Origin: Dermacentor variabilis
Lineage: Eukaryota; Arthropoda; Arachnida; Ixodida; Ixodidae
Assembly: GCF_050947875.1 (NCBI RefSeq)
Contig: NW_027460335.1
Coordinates: 10,679,928 to 10,743,927 of the forward strand
Direction: 5' to 3'
Length of the DNA stretch: 64,000 nucleotides
A program made the translations under genes and the position numbers. The notes under the pieces are model-generated. The model ran no database searches, had not been told where the DNA came from, and saw only the letters and a program-made list of their open reading frames with translations. Of this stretch, positions 10,782-20,575 are shown in pieces (within the stretch, counting starts at the first letter, position 1; each line of letters opens with the position of its first letter).

Positions 10782-10861
10782 ACACAGGACAGAAAGGGCA
10801 GATGGCAGCAGTGACAGCGGCTAAGTATTATACTAGCTATGTCAGATCAATGTAAAAACAT

Positions 10862-11148
10862 GTACATCAACCTGGAAAATGCAATGGATGGTTGTAAAAA
10901 CGTGCGTACACTGCTGTCACTGCTGCCAAAGTGCCGATCCGTGGGGTGGTGCCATATATATGAGGACCAGACACCGTGACCAGTTAAGGCCTCGTCCGCC
11001 AGTCGTCGCTTGCGGTCAGTCGTCGTGTTCATTCGCATGCGTCGATAAGATAGTGGTTTCCGCAGCCGTTCAGAAGTGCTTGACAGTTCTCGATATCCTT
11101 CGGTGCTACGCTCTGGAAAATGCAATGGATGCTTGTAAAAACGTGCGT
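10862..11148. repeat. Duplicated dispersed motif flanking the RTE insertion
   Basis: CTGGAAAATGCAATGGATG followed by G/CTTGTAAAAACGTGCGT occurs at 10873-10908 and again at 11113-11148. The first copy continues ACACTGCTGTCACTGCTGCC, and the same continuation appears at 13003-13023 on the far side of the RTE element. The region therefore holds two copies of one repeat, the second of which was split by the RTE. Confidence 0.7.
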
Positions 11149-12988
11149 CGTCATCATCATCATCATCATCATCAGCCTGGTTACGCCCACTGCAGGGCAA
11201 AGGCCTCTCCCATACTTCTCCAACAACCCCGGTCATGTACTAATTGTGGCCATGCCATCCCTGCAAACTTCTTAATCTCATCCGCCCACCTGACTTTCTG
11301 CCGCCCCCTGCTACGCTTCCCTTCCCTTGGGATCCAGTCCGTAACCCTTAATGACCATCAGTTATCTTCCCTCCTCATTACATGTCCTGCCCATGCCCAT
11401 TTCTTTTTCTTGATTTCAACTAAGATGTCATTACCTCGCGTTTGTTCCCTCACCCAATCTGCTCTGTTCTTATCCCTTAACGTTACACCTATCATCCTTC
11501 TTTCCATAGCGCGTTGCGTCGTCCTCAATTTGAGTAGAACCCTTTTCGTAAGCCTCCAGGTTTCTGCCCCGTAGGTGAGTATTGGTAAGACACAGCTATC
11601 ATACACTTTTCTCTTGAGGGATAATGGCAACCTGCTGTTCATGATGTGAGAATGCCTGCCAAACGCACCCCAGCCCATTCTTATTCTCCTGCTTATTTCC
11701 GTCTCATGACCCGGATCCGCCGTCACTACCTGCCCTAAGTAGATGTATTCCCTTAAGATTCCCAGTGCCTCGCTGCCTATTGTAAATTGGTGTTCTTTTC
11801 CGAGACTGTTAAACATTACTTTAGTTTTCTGCAGATTAATTTTCAGATCCACTCTTCTGCTTTGCCTCTCCAGGTCAGTGAGCATGCATTGCAGTTGGTC
11901 CCCTGAGTTACTAAGCAAGGCAATATCATCAGCGAATCGCAAGTTACTAAGGTATTCTCCATTAACTTTTATCCCCAATTCTTCCCAATCCGGGTCTCTG
12001 AATACCTCCTGTAAACACGCTGTGAATAGCATTGGAGATATCGTATCTCCGTGCCTGACGCCTTTCTTTATAGGTATTTTGTTGCTTTCTTTATGGAGGA
12101 CTATGGTGGCTGTGGAGCCGCTATAGATATCTTTCAGTATTTTTACATACGGCTCGTCTACACCCTGATTCCGTAATGCATCCATGACTGCCGAGGTTTC
12201 GACAGAATCAAACGCTTTCTCGTAATCAATGAAAGCTATATATAAGGGTTGGTTATATTCTGCACATTTCTCTATCACCTGATTGATAGTGTGAACATGA
12301 TCTATTGTTGAGTAACCTTTACGAAATTCTGCCTGGTCCTTTGCTTGACAGAAGTCTAGGGTGTTCCTGATTCTATTTGCTATTACCTTAGTAAATAGTT
12401 TGTAGGCCACGGACAGTAAGCTGATCGGTCTATAATTTTTCAAGTTTTTGGCGTCGCCTTTCTTATGGATTAGGATTATCTTGGCGTTCTTCCAAGATTC
12501 CGGTACGCTCGAGGTCATGAGGCATTGCGTATACAGGGTGGCCAGTTTCTCTAGAACAATCTGCCCACCATCCTTCAACAAATCTGCTGTTACCTGATCC
12601 TCCCCAGCTGCCTTCCCCCTTTGCATATCTCCCAAGGCTTTCTTTGCTTCTTCCGGCGTTACCTGTGGGATTTCGAATTCCTCTAGACTATTTTCTCTTC
12701 CATTATTGTCGCGGGTGCCACTGGTACTGTATAAATCTCTATAGAACTCCTCAGCCACTTGAACTATCTCATTCATATTAGTAATGCTATTGCCGGCTTT
12801 GTTTCTTAACGCATACATCTGATTCTTGCCAATTCCTAGTTCCTTCTTCACTGTTTTTAGGCTTCCTCCGTTCCTGAGAGCATGTTCAGTTCTTTCCATA
12901 TTATACTTCCTTATGTCAGCTGTCTTACGCTTGTTGATTAACTTCGAAAGTTCTGCCTGTTCTATTCTAGCTGTAGGGTTAGAGGCCT
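11149..12988 (-). mobile_element. RTE-clade LINE, 5'-truncated, with target-site duplication
   Basis: The minus strand holds an RT reading frame, then the conserved 3' segment and a (CAT/ATG)n tail at 11149-11175. The flanks are GTAAAAACGTGCGT (11135-11148) and ACAAAAACCTGCGT (12989-13002), a 14-bp duplication with three differences. Endonuclease is absent, so this copy could not mobilise itself. The same 3' end occurs at 51-78 and 13507-13579, so the family has been active repeatedly here. Confidence 0.9.
11358..12986 (-). pseudogene. RTE reverse transcriptase (open ~540-codon fragment)
   Basis: The frame is open from the 5' truncation point to a stop at 11358. Counting from the first Met (12899): NYRPISLLS at 155-163, FIDYEKAFD at 223-231, GVRHGDTISP at 280-289 and FADDIALLS at 322-330, the RTE-type RT palm with both catalytic Asp residues. 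GVRQGD is the usual form; here Gln is His. The C-terminal LTYGAETW and GHVMRRED segments follow. A one-base shift after RREDN creates the stop; the next frame continues with REGKRSRGRQKVRWADEIKK and ends FALQWA near 11175. Apart from that it is well preserved. Confidence 0.9.
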
Positions 12989-13002
12989 ACAAAAACCTGC
13001 GT

Positions 13003-13391
13003 ACACCGCTGTCACTGCTGCCACAGTCACTGCCTCCAGGCCTCCAGCCTTCTGGGTGGCTCAGGGAAGGCAACAGTGGAGTGGAGTCCACGTTAGGGTG
13101 ACTAATGCCAAGACACGCAAATTTAGGGGGCTGTCGACTCAACAAACAACACCTGCACAGGTTGACGACGCACAATGTTATGCAGTGTGACGTCGACTAA
13201 TTTCTGTCACCGAGCAATGGCAGCAGGCACCCGGTTGTCGCTCGGTTGTACGCGTCAAAAAGCTGGGAATGCGGTTGCGATGGCGGCAGTTTGTTGGCAA
13301 GTAGCGGCAAGGAGCCCTCAGTTTGCCGTATATAACAGCAATCAAGCTTTACGGTTGTTGATAGGCTATTCGTGCTGTTTTCTTATCGTTA
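13003..13391. other. Unassigned sequence between RTE and LINE B
   Basis: The first 40 bases repeat the motif seen at 10904-10924. The rest shows no recognisable domain. A TATATAA at about 13329 has no assignable gene. Confidence 0.4.
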
Positions 13392-13506
13392 ATTTTGCTT
13401 AAGCTTTTGGAAATTTACTTTAATGATAATCGCCTGTTCACAGATTCCCAATTTGTTTTTAGACAACGTTTATCTACGGAATCTGCGCTGCTTAAACAAA
13501 AAGAAC

Positions 13507-13579
13507 ATCATCATCAGCCTGGTTACGCATACTGCAGGGCAAAGGCCTCTCCCATACTTCTCCAACAACCCCGGTCATG
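13507..13579 (-). mobile_element. 73-bp RTE 3'-end micro-insertion
   Basis: This is only the last 73 bp of the RTE family (CAT tail plus the CTGCAGGGCAAAGGCCTCTC block). It is flanked by perfect 13-bp duplications AAACAAAAAGAAC at 13494-13506 and 13580-13592. It sits in the RT frame of LINE B between LLKQKE and the continuation, so the host element predates it. Confidence 0.95.
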
Positions 13580-15006
13580 AAACAAAAAGAACAAATTTTG
13601 TAAATTATAAACATAAACCTCTAACACTGGGCACTTTTATTGATTTTAGCAAAGCATTTGACTGTATTAATCGTAACCTTATTTTAGATCAACGTTATGA
13701 ATACGGTATCAGAGGCAATCTGCTTAAGGTGATAAGGTCCTACCTTCCAAAACGGCAGCAATCTGTATGTGTCGATGGTTGTAGCTCCAGTATTGAATAT
13801 ATAAGATGCGGAGTATGTAATGTGTATGTAAACGATCTCGTCCATATCTCCAAGAAAGCTAAATTTATAATATATGCCGACGACACTAGTTTATTTTTAT
13901 CTGAAAACTCGTCGACTGAACTCCTGCTTGAAGCGTACGTCATATTAGAAAGCCTCAATAACTGCTCACGCGTAAACAGCTTAAAGAATAACTATAGTAA
14001 AACAAAGGCTGTCATTTTTTGTTCAATAAATCGGAAAGTTACGATATCAATCCCACTGCTCATTGGAGACTACGCTATCGTAATCGTTAGTAAATATAAA
14101 TCTCTTGGCATAATATTTGACGAGCATCTTAAATTGGCTTATCACTTCCATTACCTTTCGTTAAACTTGTCAAAATCTGTAGGAGCTCTTTCACAAGGTC
14201 GCGACTTGCTTCCCGTGAAAGTTAAAAAATTATTATATCATTAAATATTTCATTTTCAAATAAGCTACTGTCATATCGGGTGGGGAACTGCGGCTCGCGT
14301 GCATCTAAACCAAGTACTACTTCTGCAAAAACAAGCTATTCGCATAGTTTCTGGCTCAGATTAACAAGCTCATACCGGGCCATAGTTTATTAAACATAGA
14401 ATATCTACCATGCATCATATAGTGTCATTTACCATACTTCGCGCCCTTAATAACTTGTGCTTGCCTCGGGCTAAGTTCATAATCCAACTCTGATCGGTGA
14501 CACAAACGCTCACTCATACAAACACCAGACGCAAAGAGAAATGGTATCTACCCCGACTTCGTACAACGTATGGCTCCCAAATGTTGCATTTCCTGGTTCC
14601 GAACATCCTTAGCACAAACAAATGCTACACGGAAAATCTGAACCTAAGCAAAAAAACAATTGTTCAGCAATTTTTTGAGCATGTTAGGGTTACCCAAGTT
14701 TGGGTATTCTTGTTATATTTTTACCATAATATAAAAATTGAAAATATTGCTATGTATTGTGTTCGAACTTTATTTTTATATCGTAGTGTTGAATTGCAAT
14801 TATGTATTAAACCTTATGTTTCTACTATACCGTTGTTATACGCCTTTTTTTGTTTATGTGTGCAATGCATATTTGTATTTTACTTTTGTCCTACATTAAG
14901 TTCAATTGTAATTATGCATTGTGTATGGTTGCTTGATTCATGATGTATGTAAAATTGTATTTTTTTTCCTCCAATGCTGCCATTTTGTAAATGGGCACCG
15001 GACCCT

Positions 15007-15032
15007 GTCAAGCTGCTCCAAGGCAGCTTTTT
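15007..15032 (+). other. 3'-UTR stem-loop of LINE B
   Basis: AAGCTGC (15010-15016) pairs with GCAGCTT (15023-15029) across a six-base loop, shortly before the element end. Similar stem-loops occur near the ends of LINE C, LINE E and LINE F. In L2/CR1-type LINEs such structures are recognised by RT during target-primed reverse transcription (established for the group; inferred here). Confidence 0.5.
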
Positions 15033-15190
15033 GTCCCGGGCCTTTTGTCCTTGAACAAATAAGTGAATCTTTAATCTTATTACCGATTAGAGATGTGTTT
15101 AACACAGTTGGTAATTGCCCGTGTATTCCGCTGTGTATCTTCTCATTTGTCTGTGTAAGCGATGTACTTAATTATACCTAAATAAATATT

Positions 15191-15400
15191 GCGATTCCAA
15201 ATATGTGTACAGCTTTTTACTATTCCATATTCGATTCGATGTGCGATTCAAGCTACTTCTGTTCCATTTGTATTCGAAAAATTTTATGCTCGCCTACTTC
15301 TGCTGATTAGGTATGATTGCTACGTCGGCCGGAAAGTATAACTGCGCTAGAACAAGGTATTCATTCATTCTGGATTGTTTAAGTCACCTTTTTCAATACC
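15191..15400. other. Unassigned AT-rich spacer
   Basis: AT-rich, with TTCATTCATTC-like words; no coding or RNA feature seen. Confidence 0.4.
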
Positions 15401-15414
15401 AATCATTCTGAGTT

Positions 15415-15654
15415 CTTTTTCTTTAATTACGGGGTTTTACGTGCCAAAACCACGTTCTCATTATGAGGCACGCCGTAGTGGAGGACCCCGAAAATTTCGA
15501 CCACCTGAGGTTCTTTAACGTGCACCGAAATCTAAGTACACGAGTGTTTTCGGATTTCGCCCCCATCGAAATGCGGCCGCCGTGGCCGGGATTAGACCCC
15601 GCAACCTTGTTCTCGGCAGCCTAACACCATAGCCACTGAGCAACCACGGCGGGT
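15415..15654 (-). mobile_element. tRNA-derived SINE (tick Ruka-like)
   Basis: The minus strand begins with a tRNA-like head: GTTGCTCAGTGGC (box A, about 15631-15645) and GGGTCTAATCC (box B, about 15589-15600). The body contains AATTTTCGGGGTCCTCCAC and ends in an A-rich TAATTAAAGAAAAAG tail. The flanks AATCATTCTGAGTT (15401-15414) and AATCATTCTAAGTT (15655-15668) are a 14-bp TSD with one difference. Sequence and structure fit the Ruka SINE family known from ixodid ticks. It would be transcribed by RNA polymerase III and mobilised by a LINE in trans. Confidence 0.88.
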
Positions 15655-15903
15655 AATCATTCTAAGTTGCGCTAACGTTAAAGAAACATCCACGAGGATA
15701 TAGGGATGAGGCTTCTTGCACAGTGGCTTTTGTGTTGGAATCTACAGAAGTACTACCCCCGCATGTGGCAGATAGCCTTCTATTGTTTTTACTAGATTTC
15801 TCCAAAAGGCATAAATAATTGCACGCAAGTACAAATGCATCAGAATCAGAATCGGTTTTTATTGAGATGATTAGAAAGATTACAAGATGGTAATGTACAG
15901 AAG

Positions 15904-15937
15904 GAGGTCCCGAAGTCAAGAACTGCAATGGGACCTC
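15904..15937 (-). other. 3'-UTR stem-loop of LINE C
   Basis: GAGGTCCC (15904-15911) and GGGACCTC (15930-15937) form a perfect 8-bp stem with an 18-base loop, about 50 bp from the element's GATTCTGATTC terminus. Confidence 0.55.
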
Positions 15938-16951
15938 TTTTACGAAGTGAACGTAATAAAACAAAAAATTACAGCAGTTTCAACAAATCATTAACAAGGA
16001 AGCATTACAGGTTTAATATGAATGGAATGATTGAAGAATTACATGTGCATGAATGTCATTAGAAAAAGCAATGTAACTTAATCTCCTTGAGAACTATAAA
16101 GTAGCAGAATAGGTGACGTGACGAACACAGTACCATTTGCTAACTCGAATGTATACGCAAGGCAAAAAGAGAAACCTGATGGTATGGTAATAAAAATGAA
16201 CTGGAGGCGCCCTGAAATAATGTTTGTTATTATGAACTAGGCATCAGTATTCGACAGAATGGAATCTTCTAGTTGTTTCTTAAATTCGTGAATTTTAAGT
16301 GCTTTATATGTAATGGTAGTGTGTTCCAGAATGCGATAGATGAAAAATGGACGGTCTGTTTGCCATAATTAGTATGTATTTTGGGTAAAATGGAGCTTCT
16401 GTTTATTGCAAACCTTCTAACATTAGTATTTTTAGAGAAGATTATGGTATGAAGCTATCGAATCGCGTGTAGTTGATTTGACAGAACAAAAAGGTACCTA
16501 GGTTATATTTAACGAGTTGTGTAACTGAAAGAATTCGATTAGCTCGTAAAAGGTATGAGGCGTTGCTGTAATATGGGCTAAATGTAATTATCCTAATAGT
16601 CTAATTTTGTAGGATGTGCAATGAGTTTAAATGGCTTACGTAAGTGTTTCCCCAGCATGTAACGCGGCAGGTAATGTGGGAGTGAATATACAAAAAGTAC
16701 ATTGATAGTAATATTTGATGGCTAAATATGTTTCGTGCTTTTAGATGTACGCTACCGTAGGTAATCTTCTGTTTTACTTTGGTTAAGTGTTCGATAAATC
16801 TAATATTTCTGTCAACTTCTATGCCTAGATAATTACGTGAAAAACTGGCAGGGATAGGACTTGTGCCAAGATAAATAGGAGGAATGGAGTGAAGTGTTCG
16901 TTGGTGGGAAGTGAATAAAACAAATTTTATTTTCGACGGGTTTATCTGTAG

Positions 16952-19260
16952 CTAGTTAGTATGGCACCACTCCAGTGGGCTGCGTAAATCGCCATTAAGG
17001 TTAGATACGAAGTTTGTAAGACATTTATCGGAGTTATGGATTGTAGTATCATCTGCATAAAGTATACATTTCAAAGAAGAGAGGCAGTTAGGGATATCAT
17101 TGGCATAAAATAAAAATAAAAGCGGACCCAATATGGAACCCTGGGGCACGCCAGTATTAGTGTACATGGTTTTAGAATGAACGCCTGAAATAGTTACCCC
17201 CTGCATTCTGTCTGTTAAGTAATTTTATAGTAACAAAAGTGCTGGGCCAGTGATTCCTAGTGATTAAAGCTTACGAAATAAGATGTGATGATTTATTTTC
17301 TCAAATGCTTAGCTTAACTCTACAAATACTGAAGCTGCATAATTGCCCTCATCGATAGCGAGTTTTAGTTGATCGGTTAAAGCAACGAGAGCAAGTTCGG
17401 TCGAGTAACCCGAGCGAAAGCCCTAATGGAATGGTGAGATAATGTTAAATTTTGTAAGGTAATTAGGTAAACGCTTTTCTATAAGCTTTTCAATTACCTT
17501 GCTAAAAAAGGTAATACACAGATGGGACGATAATTCTAAATTAAAAAGCGCTCACCTATCTTAAAACATTTAAACATGATGTTGATTAAATCTGCGAGGA
17601 CATCAGTTATGAAGGGTGCAATTAGCTTTATATGAGAAGGGTTTCATTTATCGATGCCGGCACCGGTTATCTTCACGTTGTTTATAATGTTTAGAACTTC
17701 CTGAGTTGTAGTTGGAAATAAAAAGAAAGATTGTGGCAGGAGCTGAGACACGGGATTGTCATGCGCAGGTCTCTGTAGTTCGCTGGTAAAGAAGAAAGCA
17801 GCAAACGCATCAGCTATTTCTTTGGCGGTCTTGTACACCTTACCCTGATAAGCAATTCCTGTTATAGTTTCGCGATTATTTGCCCTATTTAAGAAGGACT
17901 TAACAATTTACCATTTCCTTTTTGCGTTTTTACCGCATTCCAAAATTTTTCTTTCGTACCATGCTTTTTTAGCATTCTTCAATGAGGCAGAAAGCTGTTT
18001 AGAAAACCTTTTGTACCTAATGGCTAAATACTTGTTAAATGGTTGTCGCTTGGTTTTCTTGTAGAGATTATATCCTTTTTGCGCATTAAAGCTAGGAGCT
18101 TATCTGTTATCCATGGATTCTTTAGCGATGCGAATTTCTTTTTGCATTTAACTTGATAGGAATAACGATTAAAACAGGACTTAAGCATGCAGATAAACAG
18201 TGCCAATGCTTTTTGTGGATCATTTGGAGAAAAGATGGGGGACCAGTCAAGATTCGACACGGCTTCACGAAATGATTGTTTGTCTAGAAAGAATTTCGTG
18301 TACGTGATTTTTTCGGAGCCCTGAGTATAGTGAAAAATTAAAAAATATAGGATAGTGATCAGTTATGTTGGTCATGAGAACGCCTGCGTCTGGTGGATAT
18401 GCCAAATTTGATAATGCATGGTCAATTAATGTACCTATGGGGTGGTTATCACATCGTGTCGGTATCTTAATTAAACATTAATAAGCAAAGCTGTTAAAAC
18501 AATCAGTCAATGCAAAGCATTAGTAGACGTACCATCAGCGAGGTTAATGCTGATGTCGCCTATAATTATTACATTTTTGTTTTAATTTGCTAGCAGTCCC
18601 ATGGAGAGCAGCACAGAAATCTATTTCTAATGACGAGGGTGAACGATATATGCAACCAATTTGGTCTTTGTTGTCTTTGTTGTCTATGTGGAGGAAGTAA
18701 TTTTTAAGTTCAATCCAAACGTCTTCACAATTATTACATTAATCATACGATCGTTCCTTCGGTTGTACGTAATACCTGAATAGACATACAGCATGGAACT
18801 GAGGTTACACAGCGCGAAAAAGACGAGGACACAAGGAAACAAAAACCACAGACAAGCGCCGACTGCCAACTGGAACTTTATTTGAAAATCACCGGACATT
18901 TATACATAAATAAATGTCCGGTGGTTTTCAAATAAACTTCCAGTTGGCAGTCAGCACTTGTCCGTGGTTTTTGTTTCCTTGTGTCCTCGTCTTTTTCGCG
19001 CTGTTTCACCTCAGTTCTAGGTATGAACCAAGCAGCCCTCATGAAGATCTTACTAAGACATACAGCACTACGCCACCATGGTTGCTGAAGGGACGATTAG
19101 AGTATTCCGGAACAAAACTAGAAAAACAGAAAAGGTGTTTATTGTGGTCACTGAACCAAGTTTCAGATATTCCGATGACCGAAAATGGGAAGGTGAATGA
19201 AGAAAGGAGATCAGAGAATTCAGCGAAGTGCTTGCGCAGACTACGCTCAATCAAATGCAA
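16952..19260 (-). pseudogene. LINE C ORF2: endonuclease and RT (broken)
   Basis: Minus strand: ISETWFSD and HGGVVLYV (endonuclease, about 19190-19060), interrupted by the element at 18794-19055 and resuming as YSGITYNRRNDR; further endonuclease with DHALSNLAYPPDAG and NITDHYPIFF (about 18440-18340); a linker with NPWITDKLLALMRKKDI (about 18090); RT with NYRPICVLPFLAR-like sequence (about 17540-17500), TGVPQGSILGPLLFLFYAND and CILYADDTTIHNS (about 17150-17040). The YADD box is intact, but there are many stops, for example between 17206 and 17640. Confidence 0.85.
18794..19055 (+). mobile_element. Fold-back element E1 (107-bp hairpin arms, 12-bp TSD)
   Basis: Arms at 18796-18902 and 18911-19017 are 107 nt each with about seven mismatches and an 8-nt loop, a near-perfect hairpin beginning GAACTGAGGT. 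A unique 38-nt tail (TATGAACCAAGCAGCCC...) follows. Perfect 12-bp flanks AGACATACAGCA lie at 18782-18793 and 19056-19067. Removing the element and one flank copy rejoins the endonuclease frame of LINE C. No coding capacity. The TSD length suits target-primed retroposition more than a DNA MITE (inference). Confidence 0.9.
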
Positions 19261-19395
19261 GACAGATCGCTGATGATTTGAAAGACGATTCTTTAACTGG
19301 TTAGCTGTTAGATAGGACGAAATTGCCAGACTTGCCTAGGTGACACGCGTAGCGCAAAGGTGAATTAAAGTTAGGTTATCACTGAAAGGTCGGAT

Positions 19396-20130
19396 TCAGT
19401 TGCGATGCGAAAGACGCGGCTTTCGGTTGTTTTCCGAGCCTTGATTTGACAGATTTCTTTCCACAGAAATCTCTAGTTTCTCGCTTTTTTTCAGACCCAA
19501 AGCTTTGGAAAAGAGAGCTTTATTTTCAAGTGTTAAGTGTTTCTTAACGAAGACAGGGTTCTCTTTTGCTGTGGCGAGGCCAATATCACTCAGGCAGAGT
19601 CTAGCTTTCCGTGCTTTCGCGACGAACTCGGCTTTCTTCGTTCTCGAGCAGAAGCGAGCGATCATATTTTTATGTTCTGTTTTAGTAGGAACGCGATCAA
19701 CAACGTCGAGGTCGGTGGCCGTTACTAGGCAACCAATTTTGTTGCCAAAGTTTATATGACCGTCGCACAGTACTCTCCTTGTGTGCAAGGAATGCCCTTA
19801 ATCTCAACGTTGTGTAGTCGAGAGTATTGCTCTAGCTCGCAAACTTTCTTTGTGAGTGTTGTTGTTTGCTTGTAAAGCTTAGTTTTCCGCTTTTAGTACA
19901 TTGTTTTCGACGCTCAGCTTTTCGACGAGTTTGCTTAGAAATACCGCGCTGGTTTCCAAAGTATCAGTTCTTAAGTTCTACGACGTCTACGCCTGAATTG
20001 CTCGCCCTCAGCAAGAATTTCCCGTAAATGTCATCAATAAGTCTTTCGCTTATGTTTCGAAGCTTCGATTCAATGTCATTATTTCTGTTGGCGAGCTCCG
20101 CGTTCGTAGGCATTGTTCGCCGTTCACACC
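19396..20130 (-). pseudogene. LINE C ORF1 (broken)
   Basis: The minus strand opens with MPTNAELANRNNDIESKLRN and SERLIDDIYGKFLLRA, a coiled-coil-like N-terminus. After a disrupted stretch (19964-19790) the C-terminal domain appears: VVDRVPTKTEHKNMIARF, KAEFVAKARKARL and ENPVFVKKHLTLENKALF. This is the ORF1 RNA-binding domain pattern (D.VPTK....IARF) shared by tick CR1-like elements. It ends EISV before 19396. Confidence 0.7.
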
Positions 20131-20179
20131 CGTGAGGCCGCGCGAGAAGACCCAAGCTTGGCAGCAGAAGTTAACACAA

Positions 20180-20575
20180 GTTCAGCTGCAATATTTGGGA
20201 GCGGCTGCAGCAATATTGAAATTACAAATGACAACGATACATACGTATATGACTAACCTGCAGATGGAAAGAACGTTGGTCAGTGCGTGTGCCTATTGCC
20301 ACAGCCACTACCAGAATAAGGTGCCGGAGTCGCTGCGCCTCCTTTTATCCTCGTCGCACTGCGGGCTGATGGTGCAAGCGCAACGCTGGCTCTGACAGCA
20401 CCGAAGATTCTTGATCCGCGCAGCTGGCTGATGGCCGGGACACAGGTGGAAGTCCATAGCGGGACGTTGGTCACGGAGAGCGGAAAACAACGACACTAGC
20501 CTGTAGAACCAAAGAAGGTTGGTCAGTGCGTGTTCCTATTTCCATAATCGCTGCCAGAAATGATCAAAAAATTAC
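20180..20575 (-). promoter_or_regulatory. Candidate LINE C 5'-UTR tandem monomers
   Basis: The block GTTGGTCAGTGCGTGT plus about 35 flanking bases recurs at 20275 and 20518 (243-bp spacing), just upstream of ORF1 on the minus strand. Tandem 5' monomers that carry internal promoters are known in several LINE families. The role here is inferred from position. Confidence 0.45.

Larger units (their letters stand above)
6900..10846 (-). mobile_element. LINE A: near full-length Jockey/CR1-like non-LTR retrotransposon
   Basis: Read on the minus strand: short 5' UTR, ORF1 (10781-9990), then an ORF2 with apurinic endonuclease and RT (9958-7140) and a 3' UTR reaching to about 6900. ORF1 with a coiled coil and the endonuclease-RT order place it in the Jockey/CR1/L2 group (inference; no tree could be run). 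ORF2 is broken by frameshifts, but its RT keeps the catalytic YADD. The 3' boundary was not fixed, because no simple-repeat tail stands out. Confidence 0.85.
13392..15190 (+). mobile_element. LINE B: Jockey/CR1-like remnant (RT and 3' UTR)
   Basis: The plus strand starts inside RT (LLKLLEIYFNDNRLFTDSQF, FRQRLSTESALLKQKE), is interrupted by a 73-bp RTE piece, and continues as GTFIDFSKAFDCINRNLIL, SYLPKRQQSVCVDG, then IRCGV directly joined to CNVYVNDL. The whole PQGSILGPLLF-type motif is deleted. FIIYADDTSLFLS keeps the Asp pair. A frameshifted C-terminus reaches about 14660. The 3' UTR follows, with a stem-loop at 15010-15029 and an AATAAGTGAATC-like end. Related to LINE A and LINE C but clearly diverged. 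Confidence 0.8.
15842..20155 (-). mobile_element. LINE C: CR1/L2-like element, near full length, decayed
   Basis: The minus strand holds ORF1 (about 20130-19396), endonuclease (about 19260-18280, split by a hairpin element), RT (about 18260-16952), a long 3' UTR and an end with repeated GATTCTGATTCTGAT at 15840-15856, the short-repeat terminus typical of L2/CR1 elements. Stops and shifts are frequent. Upstream of ORF1, two 243-bp-spaced repeats look like 5'-UTR monomers. The gap between 15842 and 16950 is 3' UTR plus RT C-terminal remnants. Confidence 0.82.

Noticed and set aside
10847..11574. Plus- and minus-strand frames with poly-His or poly-Asp
   Set aside because: These are translations of the CAT repeat tail of the RTE LINE. 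The real coding signal is the minus-strand RT.
15589..15654. tRNA gene
   Set aside because: Box A and box B are present, but this is the tRNA-like head of a SINE with body, A-rich tail and TSD. No complete cloverleaf is needed or evident.
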